Shown here: positions 35,984 to 50,100 of the stretch, in pieces
Numbering within the stretch: position 1 is the first letter of the stretch
How the letters are laid out: each line of letters begins with the position of its first letter
NCBI RefSeq assembly: GCF_000499845.2
Contig: NC_023759.2
Location: forward strand, 34,162,464 to 34,226,463
DNA length: 64,000 nt
From: Phaseolus vulgaris
Taxonomy: Eukaryota > Streptophyta > Magnoliopsida > Fabales > Fabaceae
Direction: 5' to 3'
Notes under the pieces: model-generated
Told to the model about the DNA's origin: nothing
Databases searched by the model: none
What the model saw: the letters and a program-made list of their open reading frames with translations, nothing else
Translations under genes and position numbers: made by a program

Positions 35984-37266
35984 CTTTTAAAATGTGGTTT
36001 GTGTGGATAAGGTTATGTAGAGGCAAAAGTGTGGCACGTGAAACTCATGAATGTGTTGAGATATTAGCAAAAACCAAGCACAGGAGAATCCCTAGAAATG
36101 AATAGGTACAGAAACTGGAAAAGGACAGGATCATGTGAATGTGTATGCATTGTTGTGTTCAAATATAACCAAAGGACAAATCAGTTGGCTTTAGGATGCT
36201 GGAAAAGCCGCTGTCTATAAACAATTTTTTGTTATCAATTTAGAAGGGAAGCATGTCCACAACATCACTTTGTTAATGCTTATGTTGTCGTCATTTTTAC
36301 ATTTTTAGTTAAATTTGTATACGTATATATAGTATATAAATAAAAATGTGTTACAAACAAGAAATATGGCATATTCTCTTCTTATTAAGCAATTTGTGGT
36401 TCTTTTGATGAAATATGGAATTTCTCCCCTTTTTTCTATTTATAGTCATCATATTCATAATAGCTGCTTTGGTATTTAATTCGAAAGCATCCTCATTCCA
36501 CAAAAGTATAAGACAATTGGATCAGCATAGAAAAACGTGGACCCTTTCCAAGTCTCTAAAATCACTTAAATACTTTTGAAGAACAAAAAGAGAGTTGCGC
36601 TGTTTCCCTTTGCATCCGGTTCCAGTCAAAAGTGATTTCAAAAAAGAAACTCTCATACTACTTTTCATTCAAATAGTACTATTGTTTACATCTTTTTCTA
36701 TTTCCCTAACGTCTCATTTTTCTCCATCCAATTATTAAAACCATACTTCATCTTACTTTTTTTTTTATTTAAAATATCATATAAAAGAGGATTTGTTTTA
36801 GTCCTTTTCAATGGAAAAAATAGTAAAAAACTAAAGAGCAAATTAATAAAATACCAAATTTGAATTAAGATGATCAATGCTAAAAACTTTGGAAAGTAAT
36901 ATAAAATAAAACGTCTATTAGTGACTTATATCCTGAAAGTCTTTTGACCTTAATCAATATTTTCATTCCAAATCATTAACAAATTATCAATTTGATTAAA
37001 AGTATAAATTAACCAGGAATATTCTATATTACATGCACTAACCTTTTGCCGCATAGTCACTTCTGGAATTTAGCCATGATTGTCCTTTTATTGGTGTTTT
37101 ATAAGTTCATCAACCACTTTCATTTCTTTATTGGGTTTGAAACTACATCACCCTACGTAACTTGTATAAAGAAACACAAATTATTGAAACTATACTAATG
37201 CCGATACAAAAAAAAAAACACATTCAACACTTAACCATTGCATCATATACAAATTTGTGGTTATAA
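34766..37266. other. Intergenic DNA, no gene recognised
   Basis: AT-rich sequence with a (TA)n run and no convincing coding, RNA or transposon signal. Short duplicated text (TATCCAGTAATG near 35259 and 35278) is present. Confidence 0.5.
35949..35982. repeat. (TA)n microsatellite, about 16 units
   Basis: An uninterrupted alternating TA run between GGAAGGA and GCTTTTAAAATG; a likely length-polymorphic marker. Confidence 0.95.
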
Positions 37267-37600
37267 TTAATTATTTTTATAATGATGATAATAATAATAA
37301 TTATTATTATTAAAATTAATAATAATATCAATTATAGTAATAATATTATCAATATTAATAATAATATTATCAATATTAATATTATTAATAATAATAATAT
37401 TAACAATATTAATATTAATATTAATTAATCATATTAAAAATATTAATAATAATTAATAATAATGATAATAATTAATATTAATATTAATAACCATAATACT
37501 AATATTAATAATAACAATAATAATATTAATAATAATATTAATATTGTTAATAATATTATTAATAATGATATTAATAATATTAATATATGTTTACTTCTCT
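37267..37600. repeat. Long A/T-only simple repeat tract built from AAT/ATT and TTAATA
   Basis: Over 300 bases made almost only of A and T in variants of TAATAATATTAATATTA, with only scattered C/G. Strongly self-complementary and prone to slippage or cruciform formation. Its open frame of Asn and Ile codons is not a gene. Confidence 0.95.
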
Positions 37601-37665
37601 CTTCTCTTCACTGGTTAAACAATTATTTTTATTTTGTCTTTAAATTTGCGACTTGAGTTCACGAT

Positions 37666-37690
37666 TTAAGTTTAGGGTTTAGGGTTTAGT
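37666..37690. repeat. Short interstitial telomere-like repeat
   Basis: AGTTTAGGGTTTAGGGTTTAG contains just over two full units of the plant telomere repeat TTTAGGG. Such short arrays are common in plant promoters (telo-boxes) and at old repair sites. Confidence 0.7.
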
Positions 37691-40600
37691 TCATATTCTA
37701 TTTAACTCCATATGAAGTCAACTATTCTTATGATTTTTGTCTAAAGCTTATAGTCATTTTAAATATAAATTTAAATATACACATAATATAAATATAAATA
37801 TTTATAAAAGAAGGGTAAAAAATAAATAAATAAAATTATTCTTTTCCAATACCACTCTTGCACTTGTGGATATATTTGTTTGCGTATACATTACAATCAT
37901 CATAGTTCATAATACAAACATTGAAATAAAATTTTAATATACAGTATGTATGTATATATATAAATAATCTAATTTATTTTTCAATCAAACATAGACAAAC
38001 TATATTCATGTATCAATCACATAATCCAATTTCATTCCATTACAAATATACAAGAACCATATAGATCACATGAATTTATACATCAAGAACATTCCACAAC
38101 CATATAGAACACACATGGATCTATACATAAAAAACATTCCACAACCATATAGAACACACATAGATCTATACATCAAGTATATTTAACAAGTGGAATATCG
38201 AAATATCAATTGACGTTTTTCCGAAGATATGTATTAATTATGTCCTACTATATACTAATACTTGATATAATTCAGTACTCAAATTTACAAGGGGATCTGA
38301 GAATCAAGATATCATGGTAAGTTCAATACAACTCAAGTCATGCATTTACATGTGTTAGGTGTGCAAGAACTTCCACATCAGCTTCTCACCACCGGATGTC
38401 TTAGTTTATGTGACTTAGACTATCAATGAAACTATATGATCTCTGTCAGAACATAAATGTCAATACTTAATACACAAATCAACAAAAATTATAATAAAAA
38501 AGTGAGAAAAAGATATTTTGATACAAATAATTATAATGACGGTTAAATATATATATATAATATTTTTATTTACCGTTAATTTAAATTGATTTTAAAATGT
38601 TTAGTTGCTCTGTATTTTTTTATTTAAATTTCAAATTAAGTTTAGTTAAATATTTTTTTTTATCTTAGTGATTTTGATTTCTTGTAAAATCAATATTAAT
38701 AAATTAAATGAAAATTATATAAAAATCAGTTATTCTTTAAATTAATGTAATTTTATGAAAGATTATTAAGAAAAGAAACTCAAATATTATTTTCAATTTT
38801 ATAAATTAATTACTTCATAATTAATCATTTTTAATTTGAATTCATACCCATTCTTATTAAAATTAAACTAAACATATTTATGTAATTTATGATATTACTT
38901 AATTAATTTAACTTTCTTTTATCATATCAATGAAATATATGGCAAACTTTTTAACATTTTACTTTTAGTTGTACTCTTCATTATCTTCTCCTCAATCTAA
39001 ACAAACTCTAACACAAACTAAACATCCTCTAACACATTTTCTTTTGTATTTTTTTTTCCATTCCTAAAAGGTTTTATTTTTTTTTTATAGTTTTTTTCTT
39101 TGTATTTTAGTCCTTAAAGGAAATTTGATTCTAGTAACCATAATATTTTTTAATCTTTTCAAATTTTGAAATTACTATTTACAGTCCAGAATATTTGAGA
39201 TAATTAACTTACTTAGAAGAAAAATAAATTGTTACTTTAATGTAACATTTACTTCTGGTAACATTCTTTTTAAAAACTAATTATGTATATTTTGATTCAA
39301 AATAATTTAGGCAATTAACAACTATATATTATTTATTTTTTAAAATAAATGTTCCATTTATTTTAATCATAACTCTAGGTAGGTATGTAACATTCATTTT
39401 ATAAATTTATAAAATATTTTAGAAATATCAAATATTGATATTGTATCACATAAAGAATATTATCTACCTGACCTTTCACTAAAACACGTAAATCTTTAAG
39501 GACCATAGCAAGAACAAATTTTTTCAATTTTTAAAATTAAAAAATAAAATAAAATAAATAAAATTAAAATTCATTTAAAAAAAAAGATTAAAACCGTATT
39601 GACATATAAAAAATATATGTAGATTCTCATATATCATAAGGTAGAAAATATAAAATAACTGAACTTATCTGTATAGACTAAATTTCACACAACTTTTTTA
39701 ATGTAAAACTATTTGAAAATACAACTAAAACTAAAGTATTCTTTTTATATATATACTTTAATACTATGATGAAATAAAAAGTCCTATATACACATAATCT
39801 GATAGATTAATAACTCTTTTTCTTCATACACTTAAGAATCCTTAATAAAAATATTTTAATAATTTTTTATATAATTTAATTACACACTTTTGTTAAAACA
39901 GTCCTATCAAAATCGTATGCAACTCCTCACATAGTCAACATATAATTTTTCTGTTACTATTATTCCCCTCCCACACGTCAATAGACAAAATGTGATCTAA
40001 CAGTAACCGGGAAATACCGGTTGTTCCCGCGCTGTTACTTTTGTCAACGGAATAGGAAGTTGCCGGTTAACGTTTGATAGGAATCTTGTGACGTCATCCT
40101 TCTTTTTCTTAAATAAATATAAATTTAAGTATAGATTGAAATATAACACTGAAAATGTGTGATGGACAGAGATTCTCCGATCCAGAGGTCTTCCATTAAG
40201 AAAATAATCTGGTGCACCCGATATCATATTGTGTACATAAATCACCTTATAATATGAATGATCATACTTATGATATCATATCATACAGACTAAAACTATT
40301 ACAATAAATCTTGCTGCAATAATTTCATTATTTTATTTTTATGTCTTTACAAAATTATTTCTTTATTCAACTAAATTAAGATTGAATTCTGACTTTTTAC
40401 ATTTCTTTGTCTTTTGTAATTCTCTCTTCCCACCAAATATTAACCTTTCCAACTAAACCAAGTGGTAAACTGATTTAATATTATTTAAAAATTGAATAAA
40501 CTTACACTATTTTTACCGTGACGTAAAGTTTTATGTATTTTGAAAAAAAACACAAGATCATAGTATTTGTTGATAAGATGAGATTTACAATATAAAGAAA

Positions 40601-41000
40601 ATATAAAAATATATTTAAAACATTATTTCTTCATTTAATGGTAATAAACTATAAAGGAAAAGAAAGTCAAATTATAGAAAACCCTTTAATTATTATTATG
40701 AGAGTTTTGTTTTGTGGACAGTTGAGGGAATAAAATAAACCTCCTGATTAGGAATTTGAATTGAATGGGAAAAGGCGAAGTGGGAGCGAGAATCACGTCT
40801 ATCCAGTAAGAAGGGAATCTTGGAAGATGGGTGTTCCACGCGCGCGCACAGGAGGTAACCGTGGGACCTAGCACAGAGTGCAGAAACCCAGCAGGGAGAG
40901 TGGCGCGGAGAGAGTGCGGATGCATTTGAGATGAGGTCCACAGAGGAAGAGAGGAGAGTGAGGTTTGGGAGTTGGTGGTGTGTGTGTGACTCAGACAGTT
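37691..41000. other. AT-rich intergenic DNA upstream of Fd-GOGAT
   Basis: Contains the tandem repeat at 38048-38178 and otherwise no recognisable gene. The composition shifts to higher GC from about 40770, entering the proximal promoter. Confidence 0.5.
38048..38178. repeat. Tandem repeat with a period of about 54 bases, about 2.5 copies
   Basis: CAAGAACCATATAGATCACATG..., then twice CATTCCACAACCATATAGAACACACAT, each followed by GATCTATACAT-AA. The last copy breaks down at CAAGTATATTTAAC. Confidence 0.85.
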
Positions 41001-41117
41001 CCCGTGTGACTCAGCCTCTTCCTGACCTCTCCCTCTTCTCCCTTTTATCTTAATTCTCACTCACCCACTCCATTCCATTTCTATCCTCCACACACTCACT
41101 CTCATCACTCTCTTGCC
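41000..41117 (+). promoter_or_regulatory. Pyrimidine-rich 5' leader of Fd-GOGAT
   Basis: The 100 bases before the ATG are dominated by CT (CCTCTTCCTGACCTCTCCC, then CACACACTCACTCTCATCAC), typical of plant leaders of highly expressed chloroplast-protein genes. The start sits in TTGCCATGGCG, a strong plant start context. CTTTTATCTT at 41042 is a weak TATA candidate; the promoter proper is not resolved. Confidence 0.5.
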
Positions 41118-44100
41118 ATGGCGCTGCACTCCGTCTCTTCCGTTCCGCACCTGCTGCGCCTCTCTGAGCCATTTCCTTCCCTCCACAACGCTCATGTCCT
41201 CCTCGACCTCGCTCCTCTCCGCCGCAAACCTAAGCGCCGCACTCGCAAATTGAAAGCGTTTCCCTCGCCCTCGCCCTCCCCGCTATCTCATTCCACCGTC
41301 AAAGCTGTTCTCCATCTTGACCGCTCCTCCTCCGACAACCGTCTCCATGCTTCGCCTGTTTCCTTTTCTTCCGATTCCAAACCGCAGGTCTGCTTTTGCT
41401 TTCCTGTACCATTTTTTTATTGCTTTTCTGTTTCGTAATCTTTCATGAGATGAGAAGTTGTGGATCGGAAGATTGAACGGTGGAGGAAAACGCTGTCGGA
41501 TTGTTCTACAGTCAATCGCGTCAACGTGTAGACAATATCGCGAGAGAATGAAAATCAGAAGTTAACGCATGAGAACTCTAAGGAACTTTATACAAGCTCA
41601 TTTGGCTGATATGATTATTCACGATCATTTTGATTTTTGATATGAAGGTTTCTCAGTACTTTACGCTATAAGCAGGGAAGTTTCTAAAGCAAAATGGCAC
41701 GGTTATTTCGTTGGCAGGAGAATGTTTTGTGTAGCGAATTTCCTAGACCTAATTGCTGTTCATTTGGAAGAGGAAAAGTGTTTTGTTGGAACTCTTGATT
41801 TCTTTTTACCTAGAGATAACTTCAGAGAACTTGGGATAAAAAGGACATTCCAAAAGTGATTCCGTCTTCATCTGGAAAGAGAATTTGTATAACCAGAAAA
41901 CTGGAGGCAAGAGAACAAGTCCTCAACTGAATGTTTTTAATAGAATCCCTGTAAAAAACTCCTTAAAGCAAACAACCAAATAGACATCAATCACGAAGGC
42001 CAAGGCAAGGAATAGAGGTTTCCTTTACCCAATTAGTAACAGTCAGCTGCCAGGCTCTAGAGCTTACCACTGATGAAGTTTTTTAATTAATTAATTAATT
42101 AATTTTATATATATATTAGTATGGAATGCATTCTACATCAGGTTCCCCCGATTGCATTTGTTAGAAATGTATTGGAGATGTTAATCATATCATATATAGA
42201 ATAAAAGCAAGCCACCAAGCTGAGTGTTATTTTTTAAACGTACTCTTGTTTGTTCTTTCAATTTTGTTTAAATGATGGTTTAGCAAATGTACAAAGCTGA
42301 GTGTTATTTTTTAAACGTACTCTTGTTTGTTCTTTCAATTTTGTTTAAATGATGGTTTAGCAAATGTACAGCAAAACAAGTGTCGAAGAGAGTGTCATTT
42401 CATGAATGGGTACAATTCCTTATTGACTTTGGAGGTCAAAATCAAATCCATATGCAGGATGGTAGCAATTGGTTGTACGTGAATGTACCCTTTTTTGTTT
42501 GTTTTTCAATGTGCTTTTTTGGTATTATACCCTTGGTTGGAAACCACATTGGACCACAGGTCTACAAATAATCTTAGTCGAGTTGGCTTGATCCATTTAA
42601 GAGTAAAAACCTCTCCCAATACATATTTTGTCCATTCACAAGATACAACCAAGATCCTTATCCTTACCCACATGAACCAACATTTGTTGTCTACTTTCAA
42701 TTTTGTTTAAATGCTGCTTTAGCAATGGAATCTGGTTTAAGTGTGAATATGGTTTAACTATTCTATGAAAAACGTTATAAATTCTAAATAAACTTAAATA
42801 TAGAATGTGTGTTACATCTTTTTCTTGTTGTATTTCAGTTTTTAATTTGCAGTTTGATTTGCAATTAATTTAAAGGGTGACTCTGGCCTGATGCATAGAA
42901 TTCCAACAATTGTGGAGTCAGATTTATTTTAGAACATAATTTTTCAAATGCTTTGCTAATCAACTTTTAAATATTTTGTAATGTGATCTACACGATAACA
43001 TGTTGAGTATCCTAGTCACTTGTTGGGCAGGTTGCAAACTTGGAGGACATATTATCAGAGAGAGGAGCCTGTGGGGTTGGATTCATTGCCAATTTGGAGA
43101 ATAAGGGATCACATGAGATTGTCAAGGATGCTTTAAATGCTTTAAGTTGCATGGAACATCGTGGTGGTTGTGGAGCTGATAATGACTCCGGTGATGGTTC
43201 AGGGCTGATGAGTGCAGTTCCATGGGATCTACTTGACAATTGGGCCAACAAGCAAGGGATTGCTTCCTTTGATAAGTTGCACACTGGTGTTGGAATGGTT
43301 TTCTTACCCAAAGATGCACAACATCTCAATGAGGCGAAGAAAGGTCAATGTGTTCTTGTTTTGAATTTTTGATGATTAATTGAGGCCCAATTACGTCTTT
43401 TGATTGTGGTTTCCCTAAGAAAATTATGCTTAATTGTTTGTAAATTTTGTTGACTCCTTTTGCAAATTAATGTTGCATGATGTTCTCCCCGTTTTGTATA
43501 GCAAAAATTTTCTTATTTCTTATAGGAAAAAAAATCTAAGTTTTACATTGGTTATAGGGTATATATAACTGACAAAAACCTTAATCTTATGAGTCTATTT
43601 TGTAGGGTTGAATTGTACTAAACTCATTATGAGATGGTATCAAAGTCTATCTCATCCCTTACGGAAAGAGTTGCCTACCATATTATCCACACACCTAGGC
43701 ATTGGTGTTGGATTGTGAGGAAATGTATTGGGAAAAACCCATTGACTAGAAATAGAGCTTGAAAAGATTATATAAGTAGGGGACCTCATCTTATAAGTTG
43801 GTTTGTGAGATTGATTCATATTCAAACTCATATTATAAGATTTCTCATTGATTGAGCATACTATTCTCTAGTTTGCTTAGTCATTGATGACATGTCATAC
43901 AAGTTTATTGTTAAAGATATGTTGAAAGTCAAAATGACAATCAATCTTCAATATGCTTCGTCCTTTCAAATCATATCTTTTAACACTCCCCTTCAAGTTG
44001 GAACTTATGTATCATATGAATCAAGCTTGTTAAAAGTGGTCAGAGAGTAGAACTACTACTTAAAACAAAAATGGTTACATGACATAGCAATTGTTGGAAA

Positions 44101-47100
44101 GTGAAAAATGCTCAAAGGCCATGACAATTGTCAGGAAGCAAGAATGATCAAAGAACATTGATATTTCTTAGGCGTGATTTTCTCTTTTTTAAATGTAACA
44201 ATTAATCTTTAATTTTGTATTTTCAAATCATATCTTTTACACCTATGAACCACAAGCTTTGTAGAACTTGTAGTTGAAGCATGTTTCAATTAAGACACTG
44301 AATAAAACAAATGAGAAGAGTACATACATTGTAAAATCTTTGTTGTTGCATCATAATTTGTGTAGTACAGCGTATGCTGTTTGATATCACTTTACTTTGT
44401 GTATCTTTGTATTTCCGTATCATTACTGTATTGAAGAGAAGCTGACCTTATATAGGAGCTTTATTTCCATTGTTAAACATGTAATTGTTTTAAATCTTAT
44501 GTTTATCATGTGTGGTGCTTTGTAGAGCCCTTTGCTATGGAATTTTAGTATGGATTCCTCAAAAGTATAAATCATGAAATCAGTCATAACCTTAGTTTAA
44601 TCAAAACCATTTCAAATGATGAAACTCTCAACATCATACTTAAATTCCAACCATATACGCCAAATAACTGGAAGCTGAGAGCTAAAAGCTTTTTGTTGTC
44701 CGTGGAAGTCTATATCCTTTGAAATTAGTGAACAAGAGCTTCTGAATATCCTTGAGACAAACCCAATATTAATTGAAAATGTGTAAGTCTCTCCAGAGAA
44801 TGGAAGCTTCTTAACAACGGAAAGCCCTTGAGATTAGCAATATTTGCACCTGTACCCTGCTTATTTTAGAACTAAAGCCCACCTGCCTAGCACCTTACTT
44901 TGTTACTTTTAACAATAAGGGACCAATGTCTAATTTTTAAAAGTAAAGGGTTTTACTCTATTGGAGATCCCTCATCGATTAAAGATATGACTAAATTATA
45001 ATATATAATCTCATATTGTAAGTTGGTTTTGTGAGGTTGAATTAAACTTAAAATCCACTTTCTAGTATTTGAAACCTATCCAAGCAAGATTTGTTGAGCC
45101 GATCATGCCACTCTCTATTGGACCACCTAAAAATACCTATTCCAAGTTTGAAATGTCTAGTTCTTGGCGTGAGGGGATGTGTTGGAAATCCCACATCAAC
45201 TAAAGATATTACCAAATTATAATATATAATATATAATTGGGTGTAAATATCAACCTATAAGTTAGTTTTGTAATGTTGAAGTAAACTTAAAGTCTGTTTT
45301 CTAAGATGGTATCAAAGTCCATTCTAGCAAGGTTTGTTGGACCTATTGTGTCACCTGTTATTAGGCTAGTTATTATGCCACTATCGAATCACTCACAAAT
45401 ATTTAGTCTCATGTTAGAGATGTCTTGTTCTTGTTATGAGAGTGTGTTGGAAATCCTACATTAACGAGATATATGACCAAATTATACATCTAGTAAGCCA
45501 ATTTTGTGAGGTTGAGTGAAACAGTGAAAATCTGAAAATAAGATTTCTAATAAAATAAAATATACCAAAAGTTTTTACAATAGGCCCATTATGCAAGTGT
45601 ATAGTTGGAAAGGAAAAAGAGGGCAACAAAATGATAATGAGCCTTGATATAAAGGCCTGCAAGTGTATGAAAGTAGAAATAAAAAGGTTGAACAAAGAAG
45701 AATTGGTTGGGGGAGGGGTACAAAGGGAAATCATGTTTATTGCTCAAGTGTGATATTCTCTTTGCCCAATTATTCATTGCTTTAGCCCATGACTGCTTCT
45801 TTATAGAATAGGCAACACATATGAGCATAATAAAATTCTAAGTAATAAAAAGTTGAGTTGAAAGGGTAAATGTTTTAGAAAACGATGTGGGGAAATGCTC
45901 TTTCCCGTATATATATTGAAGGCTATATACAAATCATGTCATGAACAGTTTTGATGGAGTAAGCATATATTTGCAGACATGCTAAGGTTTGTTAACCTCT
46001 CATTTAGATTCAAATGTTCAAGGTGGTTAATGTTTAAGTTTAGGGATGTCTATATGAAATTTCTCCGTTTATTTTGTTTCTCTATTTTTTTAATTCTGAG
46101 GACTTTTACTACCCTTCATTCTTATTACTAGTTACTCTTTGAAGAAAAAGAAGCTTGTACATGACCATGCAAACATGCTTTGGCAACACTAGTGGTGTAT
46201 CTTGTCTTCATAAATACGTTGTGTGCATGATAAATGGTCAATTGTGTTATATTAGTTTACATTCTCTTGAATGGGCCAATGTGAGTTTTTCACTCTAATA
46301 CCATGTTTATGTTCTGACATGTATTTTAATTTTTTGTTTAGTTATCGTAAATACTTTTCAGCAAGAAGGTCTTGAGGTTCTTGGTTGGAGGCCTGTTCCT
46401 GTAAATACTTCTGTTGTAGGTTATTATGCAAAGGAGACCATGCCCAATATACAGCAGGTATTTGTTAAGATTGTGAAAGAAGAAAATGTTGATGACATTG
46501 AACGAGAACTGTACATCTGTCGGAAATTGATTGAAAAAGCAGTAAGCTCAGAAAGTTGGGGAAATGAGCTTTATTTCTGTTCTTTATCCAATCAAACCAT
46601 AGTTTACAAAGGGATGCTTCGCTCAGAAGTGCTGGGGTTATTTTATTCCGATCTTCAAAATGATCTTTACAAGTCCCCTTTTGCCATTTATCATCGAAGG
46701 TACAGCACAAATACTAGTCCCAGATGGCCTCTTGCACAACCAATGAGGCTTCTTGGTCATAATGGAGAAATCAACACCATACAGGTTGAGTTTTAATGGC
46801 ATTTAAAAGGGCTATAAATTTTTTCTTTTGATTGATTTATGAAATTTCCACATATTTTGCGCAGGGGAACTTGAATTGGATGCAATCACGAGAACCATCA
46901 TTGAAGTCACCTGTATGGAGAGGTCGTGAAAATGAAATTCGTCCTTATGGAAATCCTAAGGCATCAGACTCAGCAAATCTTGACAGTACTGCAGAGGTAT
47001 GTCAATAATGGAATATAAAATTATTAATCCCTTCTGCTTGAGGATCTCGATAATAATGATTCATTTTGGAATTTATTGTTGAAAAATTTAAAATATATGA

Positions 47101-50100
47101 TCCTTTTACACTTATGGTTCCTATACTTGTAATGCTATCTTTTATTTCAAATTATTTTTCATAATCCAATTTTTAAAATTTCAATATATCAAAGTTATAT
47201 TTATATCTTGATATGAATGGTCTACTATGGTTCAGTTATTGATAAGAAGTGGAAGAAGTCCTGAGGAAGCCATGATGATTCTTGTTCCAGAGGCTTATAA
47301 AAATCATCCAACTCTGACAATCAAATATCCTGAGGTATTTGTTTTATGTAGCTGACGTGTTAAATCTCATGGTTGTGAATCCTGGCTTGTTATTGCATGT
47401 TCTGTCAACTTTATTTTTCCAAATAAGAAAAGCAAGTTCTGTCAGTTTTTCATTTACTGTAAATCATAGTTTCTATTATTGCTTTTTGTTTCTCAAATAA
47501 TACAAAAATCTGCAGAGAGATGCATGATTGAAGAACAATTTTGGTTGCTTGAAATTTATTACTATTTATTTATAATGTGAGTTATTAATGGAAATACAAA
47601 ATTTAAGGAAGTTTTATATATTTGGATAAAATGTGTTTTAGCAATTTTTGGTCAAAATTGGTCTTAATTCCTATATTTTAGAAATGGAGATTTCAGTTTT
47701 TGTATCTTTGATAGTTGATAAATTTTGTCCCTCTGTATTGTTCTTAGGAAGTATACTTTGGTGAGGGACAGAATTCATCAATTATAAAAAATATAAGGAC
47801 CAAACTCATTGTTTTAATGTATAGGGATTAAAACTAAGTTTTTACTGAAAATTGAGGGACCTAAATCATACTTTTTCTCTATAGCTTTTGTTCTGTATGC
47901 TGACAATCTAAATAGGGTTGAAACCCACTTAATATTTGGCAAGGTTTTGATTTTATGACTCCCAATTTGTGTTGTGCTGTATCTTGTCTCTTTTCAGTTC
48001 TCGGTATGATCCCATTAAGTTTTGATGAGATAGAAAGAAAGGGAGAAGTAATTGTAGACAGTTAGAATTAAAACAGTGATGTGGTTAGTTAGAGGGAATC
48101 ATTTACTGGGGATTGATTGAGAGGAAATGATTCATTAAATGAATTAGAGTAATTGAATGAAAGGGGTAATCCTTTGTGAAAAGAAAACCCTTGGAGAGGA
48201 GTTCCATCTCCCGATCTCAGTTGTTGAATAAAATTATTCATTTCCTTTGTTTCTATCAATTTCTCATTTCTCTTTTTCTGTATTCATAACTAACAACCTT
48301 GATTTTTTCTTTATTAAAAATCTGAATATCTTGATTTTTCAAATGATCAACATTTGAAGTAAAGGACAAGTTATGAAAGTAAAACCAAAGTTAAATAAAA
48401 TTTACCTACCCATTATGATGTAAATTCATAACTGAATCTAAGAAGTAAAAAGGACTTAGTAACTATTAGAATGACTTATCTAGAGTGTTTTTGGCCCTTG
48501 TCCCCTTAAGATGAATGCTTTCAGTTCTTATTCCTCATGCCTGCTCTTAAAAGTGCAGTCTGTCATGTTTGTTGCATCTTATCTTTTATTTCTTACAATC
48601 TTTTGAACCAATTATTTTCAAATTCTGCATGGAAGTGTCCTTACTGTTGCTTTTACTTCTTAGGCGATTGACTTCTATGACTACTACAAGGGTCAGATGG
48701 AAGCTTGGGATGGACCAGCCTTGCTTTTGTTCAGGTATGAATGCTTAAAAAATAATCCATGGGAACATGGTTGCGTTGTTCGTCTATCACTGTATCCTAT
48801 TCATATCAAGTGACGGAAAAAAATTCAGTAGCACTAGTCTGCAAGGTGTGGTTACTAGAAACTGATAGCAAAACCAGAATTTAATGGTCCTAATCCATGT
48901 AACATATAAGCTTTGTGAAGGGGAGAAGGGTTAGGTGTCCCAGAAAAACTTTGCTATGTGATTATTGTTTTACTCTCATGTAGCAACTCTTCTTTAATGA
49001 ACTAAATTTTCTTGATTACATATTGTTTTGTAATGTGATTCTTGATTGATTTTAATGGTTATTGGCTATAGTAGTGTTTAATGGGGTATCCAGTGTGAAT
49101 ATAATGTAGTAGTTAGGAAAAAAAATTATTCTTTGGATCTTTTTGTCATGCCATTTTTACATCATGTTAATATTTACCATTGTTTCTGCTTTTTTTAGAG
49201 AAAATCACTGTAGATCTGAATTTAATTATGGGCCGCTCATTTTCCTTGACAAACAGTTTTTCCATTGCTTAGTAAATTTACTTGTAGGACATAGGTATAA
49301 ATAATACTTTTAGTTTTAATTTAACCAGAAGTTATCATTTTGTGGTGATTGCTGGTAATCCAATTGTTGTGTCACAGTGATGGGAAAACAGTTGGTGCAT
49401 GCCTTGATCGAAATGGACTTAGACCTGCAAGGTATTGGCGAACATCAGACAATATGGTCTATGTTGCCTCTGAGGTGAAGTTCTGAACTTTTATCTCCTC
49501 TAATTAATATAATGTAGTAAGATCATGCTGTTCAGATGACAGTTTTACTCTATTTTCTAAATTTAGAAATTTTAGGTGAAGATATCTTTTGGCTCCATTT
49601 GAACTTGGAAAAGCAAAGATTTGTTCAACTTCATCTTACTAAATCTTCTATTATCTCACCTTGTGTCATTTTCTTTGGTGCATTAAAATTAAACTGTTAT
49701 GTGCCTTTTGCTGGTGGCTTTCCAATTAATACCACATTAAGTATTTAGATTAAACAAAGATGAACAGTATTTCAGATATTAGTATCTGACCTTTCTTCTA
49801 TTCTTTTGTTCGTGCACATGATCTTGCTTTGCCTCTGATGTTTTTACTTTATTGTATGACTCTTACTTAAGGATAATGATAAATATAAAACAATTTGGTC
49901 TGTTTAAAACATTTATTTGAAAATTGGCATATCCTGAACTTATGTGCAGTATGACAATCGCAGTTCTGAAGCCATAAGTTCAGTTTCATGACTTTCAATT
50001 ATTGTATTTAAGATATTTTACATTGTGTCATTCATTTTTAGGTTGGTGTTGTGCCAGTGGATGAATCAAAGGTTATCTTGAAAGGCCGCTTAGGTCCAGG

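Noticed and set aside
37462..37656. Asn/Ile-rich frame of 64 codons
   Set aside because: Translation of an A/T-only simple repeat; no real protein.
40686..41060. 124-codon minus-strand open frame upstream of Fd-GOGAT
   Set aside because: It is antisense to the promoter and pyrimidine-rich leader. The residues (Ser/Pro/His/Thr-rich) reflect base composition, with no family motif and no plausible promoter.
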